Source: Rhodobacterales bacterium 52_120_T64 (GTDB taxonomy: Bacteria > Pseudomonadota > Alphaproteobacteria > Rhodobacterales > Rhodobacteraceae). From it: 64,000 nucleotides of DNA. Below the pieces are notes generated by a model. The model ran no database searches, was not told where the DNA came from, and was given only the letters and a program-made list of their open reading frames with translations. Location of the stretch: NCBI GenBank assembly GCA_002162875.1, contig MABA01000004.1, positions 186,001 through 250,000 on the forward strand, read 5' to 3'. How positions within the stretch are numbered: the stretch's first letter is position 1; the number at the start of each line of letters is the position of its first letter. Shown one piece after another: positions 56,439-64,000 of this stretch. Both the position numbers and the translations under genes were made by a program.

Positions 56439-57553
56439 CCCAACGCCGAAATCATTACCCGTCGATCAAAGCTGACACTTTTGATCAAGGCGAAGGCTTC
56501 TTGCCCGACTTCCAACCCCAACTCGGCCACCGCTTGTCGTGTGATACGCGCGCGCAAGGATTGGCTGCCAACTGCGAAAACAATCTCGGCGAACGCGGTT
56601 CGGTTTTCGGTTTTTATTTCGGATATTGTCGCGGCGATGGCGTTACGGATGCTGATATCCTCGGGGCGAGAAGTGCCTACGGCAACGTCGCGAGCGCGAA
56701 TCCTCAGACGGATTCGGTCACCTATATTTAGAGACGCAACCATGGGCATGCGCAGCACCTCACCCTCGAAATCCAAAGATGTAATTTGGAATGTGGTGTC
56801 TTGTGCGGTAACAGTTGCTTGCAAAAAGGAACCGGCCTCGAATTTTCCGGTAAAATCATGCATTTCTTGTGTGTCGAAAATCTCGGGAATTGGCCCGCGC
56901 GTGCTGACATAGCCATCTGGCGACAACAAGATGACCTCATCGGCCAAACGCGCGACTTCGTCTATTGCGTGGCTGACGAAGATCGCGGGGACACCAAACT
57001 CGCGCGGAATCTTTTCAAGAAATGGCAGCAGCTCGGCTTTGCGACGGATGTCGAGAGCTGACAAAGGTTCGTCCAGCAGCAGCAATTCAGGCTGGGTTAA
57101 CAAAGTCCTACCTAAGGCAACACGCTGTTTTTCGCCCCCCGAAAGCGTTGAAGGACATTTGTTAAGGAGCGTTAACAAATCGAGTGACTTGACCACATGA
57201 TCGACAGTGATCGGGTTTTTAACCATTGGGCTACGTTTTTCAGCGAACGCAAGGTTTCCCGCAACATTTAGGTGAGAAAACAGGCGGTCGTCTTGAAAAA
57301 CCGTACCAACAGGTCGTTTGTGGGGGGCGCAAAAAATGCCCGCGTTGGTATCGCTCCAGATCTCGTCGTTATAAGTTAACCGCAGGTTACCTCTGTTCTC
57401 GAAGCCAGCGATGATCCGCAGCAAAGTGCTTTTACCACTGCCGCTGGGGCCGAATAGGGCGGTAATTCCGGATAGCGAAATCGTTTCGTTAAACTCGATT
57501 GTGTGATCAGCGAACGGTAGACGAGCGCGGAGTTTTAGCGATTTAACCGACAT
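56435..57553 (-). CDS. modC: molybdate ABC transporter ATP-binding protein ModC
   Basis: 372 residues. Walker A ALFGPSGSGKSTLLR, signature TLSGGEKQRVALGRTLL, Walker B LLLLDEPLSALD, H-loop FVSHAIDEV. The last 130 residues hold a MOP-type molybdate-binding domain (VGTSRPEDISIRNAIAATI). Energises molybdate import. Third gene of modA-modB-modC; its start overlaps the modB end by 11 bp. Confidence 0.93.
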   Translation of the reverse strand: MSVKSLKLRARLPFADHTIEFNETISLSGITALFGPSGSGKSTLLRIIAGFENRGNLRLTYNDEIWSDTNAGIFCAPHKRPVGTVFQDDRLFSHLNVAGNLAFAEKRSPMVKNPITVDHVVKSLDLLTLLNKCPSTLSGGEKQRVALGRTLLTQPELLLLDEPLSALDIRRKAELLPFLEKIPREFGVPAIFVSHAIDEVARLADEVILLSPDGYVSTRGPIPEIFDTQEMHDFTGKFEAGSFLQATVTAQDTTFQITSLDFEGEVLRMPMVASLNIGDRIRLRIRARDVAVGTSRPEDISIRNAIAATISEIKTENRTAFAEIVFAVGSQSLRARITRQAVAELGLEVGQEAFALIKSVSFDRRVMISALG

Positions 57554-58214
57554 GAACTGCTGCCCGTCGATTAAGAGCGTAAACCGCCATCAAGACGATA
57601 AACGAGAATATCATCAGGCCGCCAGCAAGCTGGTGTGCCTCTGCATATCGCAGTGTTTCGACATGTTCATAAATGGCGATGGATATTACCTTGGTTTCAC
57701 CCGGAATATTGCCACCTACCATCAATACAACCCCAAATTCGCCGATAGTGTGCGTGAAGCTAAGAACCGCGGCGGTCAAGAAGCCGCGTTTCGCCATCGG
57801 GACTGCAACCGTAAAAAAAGCGTTAAGCGGGGAGGCGCGGAGGGAGGCGGCGGCCTCCATCGGGGCGCGGCCAACGGTTTGGAATGCCGTTTGTAATGGT
57901 TGCACCATGAACGGCAGCGAATAGAACATCGATGCGATGACCAATCCGGTGAAAGAAAATGTTAAGGTTTCGCCGGTAATATCGACCCAGAAGCGCCCGA
58001 TCGTTGATGTTGGGCTAAGAAGGATCAGGAAGTAAAACCCGATGACGGTCGGGGGCAGAACGATGGGTAACGCCGTTAACGCCTCAATAACGGGGCGGGC
58101 TTTGGACCGCGTGTTGGCTAACCACCAAGCTAGCGGTGTGCCCAGCAACAACAAGAAGAACGTGGTCGTTCCGGCCAGTTGTATTGTTAGCCACAGGGGG
58201 GAAAGGTCCGCCAT
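57543..58214 (-). CDS. modB: molybdate ABC transporter permease ModB
   Basis: 223 residues from the ATG at 58214 (MADLSPLWLTIQLAGTTT), overlapping the modA stop (ATGA). About five membrane helices; the EAA-type loop is in EFGVVLMVGGNIPGETKVISIAIYE in part, with PPTVIGFYFLIL earlier. Forms the channel for ModA-delivered molybdate. Confidence 0.93.
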   Translation of the reverse strand: MADLSPLWLTIQLAGTTTFFLLLLGTPLAWWLANTRSKARPVIEALTALPIVLPPTVIGFYFLILLSPTSTIGRFWVDITGETLTFSFTGLVIASMFYSLPFMVQPLQTAFQTVGRAPMEAAASLRASPLNAFFTVAVPMAKRGFLTAAVLSFTHTIGEFGVVLMVGGNIPGETKVISIAIYEHVETLRYAEAHQLAGGLMIFSFIVLMAVYALNRRAAVHVG

Positions 58215-58975
58215 CAATCGACCTCGTAACCGTAGGTGCGGATGATTTCTTTGGCGGGTCCGCTTTGCAGGTACGTTATGAAGTCCGATGCTGCTGCATT
58301 GCCTTCTGCGTGTCGCGTGAGCACCGCATCTTGATGAATTGGTGCGTGTAAATTGGACGGAATGATCCAATAACTGCCCGCCGCTGCATTCCGTGGGCTC
58401 ATGGCATAGGCCAGTGCCACAATGCCAAGTTCAGCATTGCCACTGGCGACTAGGGCGTGGGTCTGTCCGATATTTTCCCCCATAACAATGCGGTCCTGAA
58501 GTTTTTCGAATAGGCCGAAGGCAATTAAGGCTTCTTTGGCAGCCATACCGTAGGGTGCGAGTTGTGGGTTGGCAATCGCAAGTCGACGGTAAGATGCTGT
58601 TAACGCACGCAATCCGTTCTCGCTGATGCGGTCTGCATCAATGCTCCAAAGCGCGAGTTGGCCGGTGGCAAAGGTAAATTTCTGATCGAGGGTTCGACCA
58701 CTTTCCACCAGTCGTTCGGGACGAGATTGGTCGGCCGCTAAAAACACATCGAACGGGGCGCCGTTAACTATTTGTGCATAAAGTTTGCCAGTGGAACCTG
58801 TGACGATGACCAGTTCGTGTTCAGTTGTCACCTCAAAGTCAGATTTTAATTCATCGACTACTTCAGAAAAATTGGTGGCAACAGCGACCAACGCGATATC
58901 TGCAACGGCAATCTGTGGTACAATGACGAAGGTCAGTGCACAGCAAAGGTGTGTGATCCGCTCCTTGATCGTCAT
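58214..58975 (-). CDS. modA: molybdate-binding periplasmic protein ModA
   Basis: 253 residues from the ATG at 58975 with AAGGA five bases upstream; an ATG at 58990 with AAGG is an alternative. Signal peptide ends at IAVA near residue 27. The binding fold shows VAVATNFSEVVDEL, VIVTGSTGKLYAQIVNGAPFDVFLAAD, and GQTHALVASGNAELGIVALA. Could also take tungstate. First gene of modABC, divergent from the formate dehydrogenase beta gene. Confidence 0.92.
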   Translation of the reverse strand: MTIKERITHLCCALTFVIVPQIAVADIALVAVATNFSEVVDELKSDFEVTTEHELVIVTGSTGKLYAQIVNGAPFDVFLAADQSRPERLVESGRTLDQKFTFATGQLALWSIDADRISENGLRALTASYRRLAIANPQLAPYGMAAKEALIAFGLFEKLQDRIVMGENIGQTHALVASGNAELGIVALAYAMSPRNAAAGSYWIIPSNLHAPIHQDAVLTRHAEGNAAASDFITYLQSGPAKEIIRTYGYEVD

Positions 58976-59130
58976 GATATTCCTTGCCATTAGTTGCCTT
59001 CGCAAATTTAGGGGATGCGCCCGCCAATCACAAGCATTGACGACCGAAATTGCCATCGCGACGTCGTTTTGAGGCTAGGCGGGGTGTCGAGTTGGTGTAT
59101 GTTGCCCTGAGAAACTATCGAGGTGTTAAA

Positions 59131-60822
59131 ATGGCTCCGTTGGATCAGCGAAAAGGTGTTTGGAAATCCGGCAAAGGCAAGGGGCGACATACGCCCAAAG
59201 GCCGACAGCTGGATGAAACGGCATGGAAAGAAATCGAGCTACTGCTTGGTTCGCGCTCGCGTAGCCGTGATCTGTTGATCGAACATTTACACCTTATTCA
59301 AGACAAATACGGACACCTGTCCGCGGCGCATTTACGAGCGTTAGCTGAAGAGATGTCGCTGGCAATGTCTGAAGTTTACGAAGTCGCCAGCTTCTATGCC
59401 CATTTCGATATCGTCAAGGAAGGGGAGACTGCACCGCCTTCGTTAACAATTCGTGTATGTGATTCCCTCTCGTGTGAGTTGGCTGGTGCCGAAAAATTGC
59501 TAGCCGAACTTGGTGAGAAGTATTCTGCAGGCCAAGTCCGTGTTTTGCGCGCGCCTTGCATGGGGCGCTGTGATACGGCTCCGACACTGGAACTGGGTCA
59601 CAATCATATCGACCATGCCAGCGTCGATTTGGTCGAGGCCGCGATTGAAGCTAACGACGTACATCCGCATTTGCCAGATTACGAAACCGTAGAAGAATAT
59701 TACGATAAGGGTGGTTCAAACGTTTTCTATGAAATGATAACGGGCAAAATCAGTGTAGAACATGTTATTGAAACGGTTGCTGCATCGGGTTTGCGTGGAC
59801 TAGGCGGTGCAGGCTTTCCAACCGCAAAAAAATGGGGATTTGTGCGGGCAGAAAGGGGTCCCCGGTACCTTGCTGTAAACGCTGATGAAGGCGAGCCAGG
59901 GACATTCAAAGATCGATATTACTTGGAACGTCAACCGCTCTTGTTCGTCGAGGGTATGCTGATTGCCGCACGCGTGGTTGATGCCGAAAAATGCTTTATT
60001 TATCTGCGTGATGAATATCCTGCGGTGCGAAAAATCTTGCAAATAGAAATCGCAAAGTTGGAGGAATCGGGTGTTGTTCCTGTTGGGTTCATAGATCTTC
60101 GGCGTGGTGCCGGCGCATATATTTGTGGTGAAGAAAGCGCGATGATCGAAAGCATCGAAGGTAAACGTGGCTTGCCGCGGCACCGCCCACCATTCGTTGC
60201 ACAAAACGGTATCTTTGGCCGTCCGACGCTGGTGCACAACGTCGAAACACTTATTTGGGTAGCCCGTGTCATGCGCGAGGGGCCGGAAATTCTAAATGGG
60301 GTTGAGCACAATGGCCGGAAAGGTCTACGCTCTTATTCTGTTTCTGGTCGTGTGAAGGAACCTGGCGTAAAATTATTACCCGCTGGATCAACCATAACTG
60401 ATATTATCACGGCTTCGGGCGGTATGCTGAACGGGCACACGTTCAACGCCTACCAACCGGGCGGCCCATCTTCGGGGTTGCTACCGGCCAGCGTCGACGA
60501 TGTGCCGCTGGATTTTGACACTCTGCAACCGCTTGGGACATTCATCGGCTCTGCTGCCGTTATTGTGTTGTCGGATCAGGATAGCATTCGCGATGCGGCG
60601 TTAAATATGGTGCGTTTCTTTGCTGCCGAAAGCTGTGGTCAATGCACACCTTGCCGCGTCGGGTGCGACAAAGCCGTGCTGTTGATGCAAAACGATAATT
60701 GGGATGGCGGATTGCTAAATGAGTTGTCCGAAACGATGATCGATGCGTCAATCTGTGGGCTGGGGCAGGCAGCGCCTAACCCCATCTTGTCGGTTTTGAA
60801 ATATTTCCCTGACGAAGTTTAG
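59131..60822 (+). CDS. NuoE-NuoF fused formate dehydrogenase beta subunit (NAD-dependent), FDH1-type
   Basis: 563 residues from the ATG at 59131. Residues about 40-195 are a NuoE-type thioredoxin-like domain with [2Fe-2S] cysteines in CDSLSC and APCMGRCDTAP. From about 215 on is the NuoF domain: GLRGLGGAGFPTAKKW (FMN/NADH), VNADEGEPGTFKDR, GAGAYICGEESAMIES, and the [4Fe-4S] ligands CGQCTPC with the later SICGLGQ. This fusion is that of Methylobacterium FDH1 beta. The catalytic alpha subunit, which should hold the Mo or W cofactor, is not adjacent; the next gene is convergent. modABC next door fits a Mo/W enzyme. Confidence 0.88.
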   Translation: MAPLDQRKGVWKSGKGKGRHTPKGRQLDETAWKEIELLLGSRSRSRDLLIEHLHLIQDKYGHLSAAHLRALAEEMSLAMSEVYEVASFYAHFDIVKEGETAPPSLTIRVCDSLSCELAGAEKLLAELGEKYSAGQVRVLRAPCMGRCDTAPTLELGHNHIDHASVDLVEAAIEANDVHPHLPDYETVEEYYDKGGSNVFYEMITGKISVEHVIETVAASGLRGLGGAGFPTAKKWGFVRAERGPRYLAVNADEGEPGTFKDRYYLERQPLLFVEGMLIAARVVDAEKCFIYLRDEYPAVRKILQIEIAKLEESGVVPVGFIDLRRGAGAYICGEESAMIESIEGKRGLPRHRPPFVAQNGIFGRPTLVHNVETLIWVARVMREGPEILNGVEHNGRKGLRSYSVSGRVKEPGVKLLPAGSTITDIITASGGMLNGHTFNAYQPGGPSSGLLPASVDDVPLDFDTLQPLGTFIGSAAVIVLSDQDSIRDAALNMVRFFAAESCGQCTPCRVGCDKAVLLMQNDNWDGGLLNELSETMIDASICGLGQAAPNPILSVLKYFPDEV

Positions 60823-61958
60823 ACGCCTTGCACCTCGTCCATTACCCGCATGAAGTTGCCGCCAATAAATTTGGCGACGACTTTTTCGGTATAACCGCGC
60901 TGAAATAATGCGCCGACGACTAATGGCATCTTGCGGTAAGTTTCCAATACAGGTTGATAGTTTGCATCCATATCCGAGCCAAGTGCAACGTGATCTTCCC
61001 CAACAAGATCAAACAGTTCTTCGATCCGGTCGATAAATCCCGCCAAAGTGTTAATGCCTATACCGGCAGGCCACGCACCAATGTACCCACCGGATTTCGC
61101 GATTGATTTGGCAAGTTCCGCCAAGATAAAGCGTGGATGTTCCAACGCAGGTGTATTGATATGGCTGTGAGTGATAACGACCGGCCGGCTACTAGCTGCC
61201 ACAATCTGCGCAGCAGTTTTGGCAGAGGCGTGCGAGGCGTCAATTACGATCCCCGTGGCATTCATACCCGCCACAACTTCGTGCCCGAAATCGGTTAACC
61301 CGCGGTTAAGATCTTCGCCGGTTGTAATGTCACCAAGCGTGTTGTTGTGGTAATGGATCAACGTGATCATTCGCACACCGTCATCATAAACTGTTTTCAG
61401 TCGGCCGATGTCGTTTTCAAGGAAATCCGCACCCTCCATCCCCAGAATGGCTGCTTGGCGACCCAACGCATGGGCTGCGCGAATGTCGTCAGAGTTTCGA
61501 GCAATGCTGACAATCAAAGCGCCTTCAAGATCGGTGAGGTTCTCGATCTGGGTGCGATAGGCGGCCCAGCTTTCGCCTTCTTCAAAATCGCGCGTGGCGG
61601 CCAAGCCATTGTCACCAAGTTCAAGCAGCGGGAAATCGGCCACTCCGTTAAAGACAGCACCAGCCATACCACCTTTGTTCATGTCGGATATTGCCGTGTT
61701 TTCAAACGTACCCATCAGGCGATAGATGTTTAACTTCCAGTTAAGGTTTGTCCCCTCGCGCACGAAAGTGCGGCCTGGGTGGGCGTGGGAGTCGATTGCG
61801 GGATTAGCTTTGAGAAACGCCATTGCACGGTCCAGCTCGGCGTTGGTTAGGGAGAAACCGATTTCCGGTGGTTTTGGTCTGAATTTGTAATACCCACCCG
61901 CTGCGATAACCGCGGCGCCCGCCACGACTCCGCCAATCACGTTGCGTCGAGAAACCAT
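60819..61958 (-). CDS. membrane dipeptidase (M19) with Tat-like leader
   Basis: 379 residues. The leader MVSRRNVIGGVVAGAAVIAAGG has a twin-arginine followed by a hydrophobic core, so export by the Tat system is likely. M19 metal ligands: DSHAHPGR near residue 57, EGADFLENDIGRL, THSHINTPALEHP, and LGSDMDANY. Homologues cut dipeptides or act on other amides in zinc sites. It overlaps the formate dehydrogenase gene by four bases, tail to tail. Confidence 0.85.
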   Translation of the reverse strand: MVSRRNVIGGVVAGAAVIAAGGYYKFRPKPPEIGFSLTNAELDRAMAFLKANPAIDSHAHPGRTFVREGTNLNWKLNIYRLMGTFENTAISDMNKGGMAGAVFNGVADFPLLELGDNGLAATRDFEEGESWAAYRTQIENLTDLEGALIVSIARNSDDIRAAHALGRQAAILGMEGADFLENDIGRLKTVYDDGVRMITLIHYHNNTLGDITTGEDLNRGLTDFGHEVVAGMNATGIVIDASHASAKTAAQIVAASSRPVVITHSHINTPALEHPRFILAELAKSIAKSGGYIGAWPAGIGINTLAGFIDRIEELFDLVGEDHVALGSDMDANYQPVLETYRKMPLVVGALFQRGYTEKVVAKFIGGNFMRVMDEVQGV

Positions 61959-62103
61959 AAAAATACCTCATTATGCTAAAATCCGAATTTCCGGCACTTT
62001 CTAGCGGTAGATGCGGCAATTCAAGCGTACTTTTCCACGCACCGAGTCTTCCATCCCGCGTTCACCCGTATTAGGTGATGTAGGAACAATATTCGGAGCA
62101 CAC

Positions 62104-63120
62104 ATGTCGTTTTTCTCAAAGATGAAAGACCGTTTGACCAGATCCTCGTCAAAGATTGATGAGGGGCTTCAAGCGATTGTCGAAGAAGAGGTTGCAGAGG
62201 TTGCGGTTGAAGCCGTCGACAAAGTTGTCGAGGACGCTCCGACAGTCGGTATAGTTGGGCGCATGCTTGGTCGTGACACCGCACCGAAACGAGTGCTCGA
62301 CGATGCAATGTTGGAAAGCCTTGAAGAATTGTTAATCACCGCCGACATGGGTGTCGAAACCGCGCTAAAGGTTTCGGCCAATATGGCAGAGGGGCGATTT
62401 GGCAAGAAGCTTGGTGTCGATGAAATCAAGCGACTTTTGGCTGATGAACTGAAGACCATTTTGGAGCCCGTCGCCCGTCCGATGCCTCTGTATTCGAAGA
62501 AGCCACAGGTGGTGCTGGTTGTCGGGGTTAACGGTTCGGGTAAAACAACAACGATTGGAAAACTGGCGAGCCAGTTCGATGCCGCTGGCAAATCTGTTGT
62601 GATTGCGGCTTGCGATACATTTCGTGCGGCAGCGGTAGAGCAGTTGCAAGTGTGGGGGGAGCGGGCAGGGGTGCCGGTTTTGACTGCACCCGAGGGCACT
62701 GATCCAGCTAGCCTTGCATATGAAGCGATGGTTCAGGCAGAAGCCGACGGGGCCGATTTGCTGATGATCGATACAGCAGGGCGTTTGCAAAACCGCGCGG
62801 ATTTGATGGAAGAACTGGCCAAGATCGTTCGTGTGATCCGCAAGAAAGACCCGGATGCGCCGCATAACACTTTGTTAGTACTTGATGCTACGACTGGCCA
62901 AAATGCGCTGTCGCAAGTGAAAGTGTTCACCGAAATTGCCGCTGTTAGCGGTTTGGTTATGACCAAACTGGACGGCACCGCCAAGGGTGGTGTGTTGGTG
63001 GCATTGGCAGATAAATACGGCCTACCAATCCACGCGATTGGTGTCGGCGAGAGCATTGAAGACCTTCAGGCCTTTGACCCGGATGAATTCGCACGTGCAC
63101 TGACGGGGGCTACATTGTGA
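62104..63120 (+). CDS. ftsY: signal recognition particle receptor FtsY
   Basis: 338 residues from the ATG at 62104. Short acidic N-terminal region, then the N domain and the GTPase: G1 GVNGSGKTTTIGKLA, DTFRAAAVEQLQVW, DTAGRLQNRADLMEEL, TKLDGTAKGG and a C-terminal GVGESIEDLQAF. Receives SRP-ribosome complexes at the membrane. Shorter than E. coli FtsY because its acidic domain is small. A GTG start of the following gene overlaps its stop. Confidence 0.95.
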   Translation: MSFFSKMKDRLTRSSSKIDEGLQAIVEEEVAEVAVEAVDKVVEDAPTVGIVGRMLGRDTAPKRVLDDAMLESLEELLITADMGVETALKVSANMAEGRFGKKLGVDEIKRLLADELKTILEPVARPMPLYSKKPQVVLVVGVNGSGKTTTIGKLASQFDAAGKSVVIAACDTFRAAAVEQLQVWGERAGVPVLTAPEGTDPASLAYEAMVQAEADGADLLMIDTAGRLQNRADLMEELAKIVRVIRKKDPDAPHNTLLVLDATTGQNALSQVKVFTEIAAVSGLVMTKLDGTAKGGVLVALADKYGLPIHAIGVGESIEDLQAFDPDEFARALTGATL

Positions 63121-64000
63121 GCGATTTTATCCTCTCGGTCGAGGGGACGGAATACGGTCAGTGGTTGGCGATGGTGTTGGCGCTGACTTCGGCGGTGGCG
63201 CACTCGGTATTCGGGGCATTGCAGAAAGGACGTTATGATCCTTGGTTGATGCGTGGCGCAATCGACGTTTTCTATTTCCTGATAGCTCTGCCAATCGCGA
63301 TATTTGTATTTCCGTTGCCGGAACCGCACGTTTGGCTGATTTTGGTTGTGGTCTGGATCATCCATGTGGCCTACAAATATTTCATGGCTATGGCCTATTC
63401 TCGCGGCGCATATACGGTTGTTTATCCGGTTGTTCGCGGAACTGGCCCATTGGTCACGGTTTTCGCCGCAGGATTTGTATTTGGTGAAACGTTCACCCCA
63501 ACACAATGGGGCGGCGTTTTGTTGCTATCGGGCGGAATATTTGCGTTGGCAGGCTGGAACCTTCACAAGACCAAAATTGGACGGAACGTCCTGATCTCGG
63601 CGCTTGGATTTGCGTTTTTATCTGGCGGGATCGTTGCCCTTTACACAATTGTTGATGCATTGGGTATGCGCTCCACACCGGATCCATTCACTTTTTTGGT
63701 CTGGTTTTTCGTGGTTGATGGTTGGACCTTCCCGATTATTTCCTATGTGCACTGGAAAAGAATGAAAAATAGGCCTAACCCCATCCCCTTGCTTCAACGT
63801 GGTTTTGTTGGCGCGCTAATTGCATTCGTCAGTTTTGGTGCGGTTATGTTGGCCACGCGCTTGGGTAAAGTCGGCGAGGCTGCGGTTTTGCGAGAAACAT
63901 CAACAGTTTTTGCGGCCCTGATTGGTTGGTTGTTCCTGAAAGAAACGGTGGGCCCCGTGCGGGCAGGCCTGATGGCAATCATCGCGGCAGGCGCCGTAGT
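63117..64000 (+). CDS. EamA-family (DMT) transporter, partial at right edge
   Basis: 294 codons are visible from a GTG at 63117 that overlaps the ftsY stop (GTGA); no stop before the window ends. About nine hydrophobic segments fit the 10-helix DMT fold with two EamA repeats: first repeat SAVAHSVFGALQKGRYDPW to GTGPLVTVFAAGFVFGET, second from LISALGFAFLSGGIVAL to RETSTVFAALIGWLFLKET. Substrate unknown. The C-terminus is probably only a few residues past the edge. Confidence 0.8.
   Translation, partial: MSDFILSVEGTEYGQWLAMVLALTSAVAHSVFGALQKGRYDPWLMRGAIDVFYFLIALPIAIFVFPLPEPHVWLILVVVWIIHVAYKYFMAMAYSRGAYTVVYPVVRGTGPLVTVFAAGFVFGETFTPTQWGGVLLLSGGIFALAGWNLHKTKIGRNVLISALGFAFLSGGIVALYTIVDALGMRSTPDPFTFLVWFFVVDGWTFPIISYVHWKRMKNRPNPIPLLQRGFVGALIAFVSFGAVMLATRLGKVGEAAVLRETSTVFAALIGWLFLKETVGPVRAGLMAIIAAGAV

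Noticed and set aside
58976-59130. ModE operator between modA and the formate dehydrogenase gene
   Set aside because: No TATATA-type palindrome with the needed spacing is seen in the 155-bp gap.
60823-62103. Missing alpha subunit of formate dehydrogenase as a truncated gene
   Set aside because: The region is filled by an intact dipeptidase gene and a 145-bp gap with no trace of molybdopterin motifs.

Overview
The window reads as a stretch of chromosome from an alphaproteobacterium, most likely a marine member of the Rhodobacteraceae (Roseobacter group). Reasons: a SUF iron-sulfur cluster operon led by a Rrf2/IscR regulator that lacks the usual cysteine triad, 5-aminolevulinate synthase (the C4 haem route), the lptF-lptG-lptD-surA-pdxA-rsmA operon order, tatABC in one operon, an LdtR-like MarR regulator beside hemA, a DUF4167 gene beside prfA-prmC, and a NuoE-NuoF fused formate dehydrogenase beta subunit. 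Genus level is not assigned. The DNA is gene-dense: no gap exceeds 300 bp, and I see no rRNA, CRISPR array, transposase, integrase or phage gene. Most of it is core housekeeping sequence.

Layout. 1-908: a partial DUF4389 membrane protein and an alpha/beta-hydrolase-fold protein, both on the minus strand, separated by a long palindrome. 1069-10838: a SUF operon on the plus strand (iscR, IscS-like desulfurase, sufB, an A+T-rich FkbM methyltransferase gene, sufC, sufD, four polytopic membrane proteins, sufS). 10868-25998: prfC, an I78 inhibitor lipoprotein, an SDR, an AlkC-like glycosylase, an SSS-type symporter with an FbpC-like ATPase, tatABC with a DUF815 ATPase, an Hsp70/YegD-like protein, and the nlpD-pcm-surE-(DUF1203)-serS group. 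26070-29492: an A+T-rich insert with two paralogous membrane-anchored pentapeptide-repeat proteins and a small membrane protein.

29539-40056: a conserved hypothetical, aspartate aminotransferase, sdhE, ldtR-like, hemA, a RodZ-like gene followed by ispG, a DUF1499 gene, prfA, prmC and a DUF4167 gene, meeting rsmA head to head at their stops. 39211-46655: the minus-strand envelope operon lptF-lptG-lptD-surA-pdxA-rsmA. 46790-52329: pepA-holC on plus, then ABC-F ATPase-marC-retropepsin on minus, then ndk on plus. 52326-55367: purM-purN on minus, and a saccharopine dehydrogenase with a TfoX-C gene. 55474-55550: a tRNA with anticodon CAT, probably tRNA-Ile2, followed by an A+T-rich orphan membrane protein. 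56435-64000: modABC on minus, divergent from a formate dehydrogenase beta gene that has no alpha subunit next to it, a membrane dipeptidase, ftsY and a partial EamA transporter.

How the genes work together. The SUF genes make Fe-S clusters, and window genes that need them include ispG and the formate dehydrogenase beta subunit. modABC would supply molybdate (or tungstate) for that formate dehydrogenase. The Tat system may export cofactor enzymes and the dipeptidase, which has a Tat-like leader. The least explained parts are the pentapeptide-repeat insert with its 11-bp repeat array, the two A+T-rich single-gene inserts (FkbM in the SUF operon, and the gene after the tRNA), the four membrane proteins inside the SUF operon, and the 37-bp palindrome near the left edge. 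I find no clear evidence of a wholly new multi-gene system; the pentapeptide-repeat insert is the best candidate for one.
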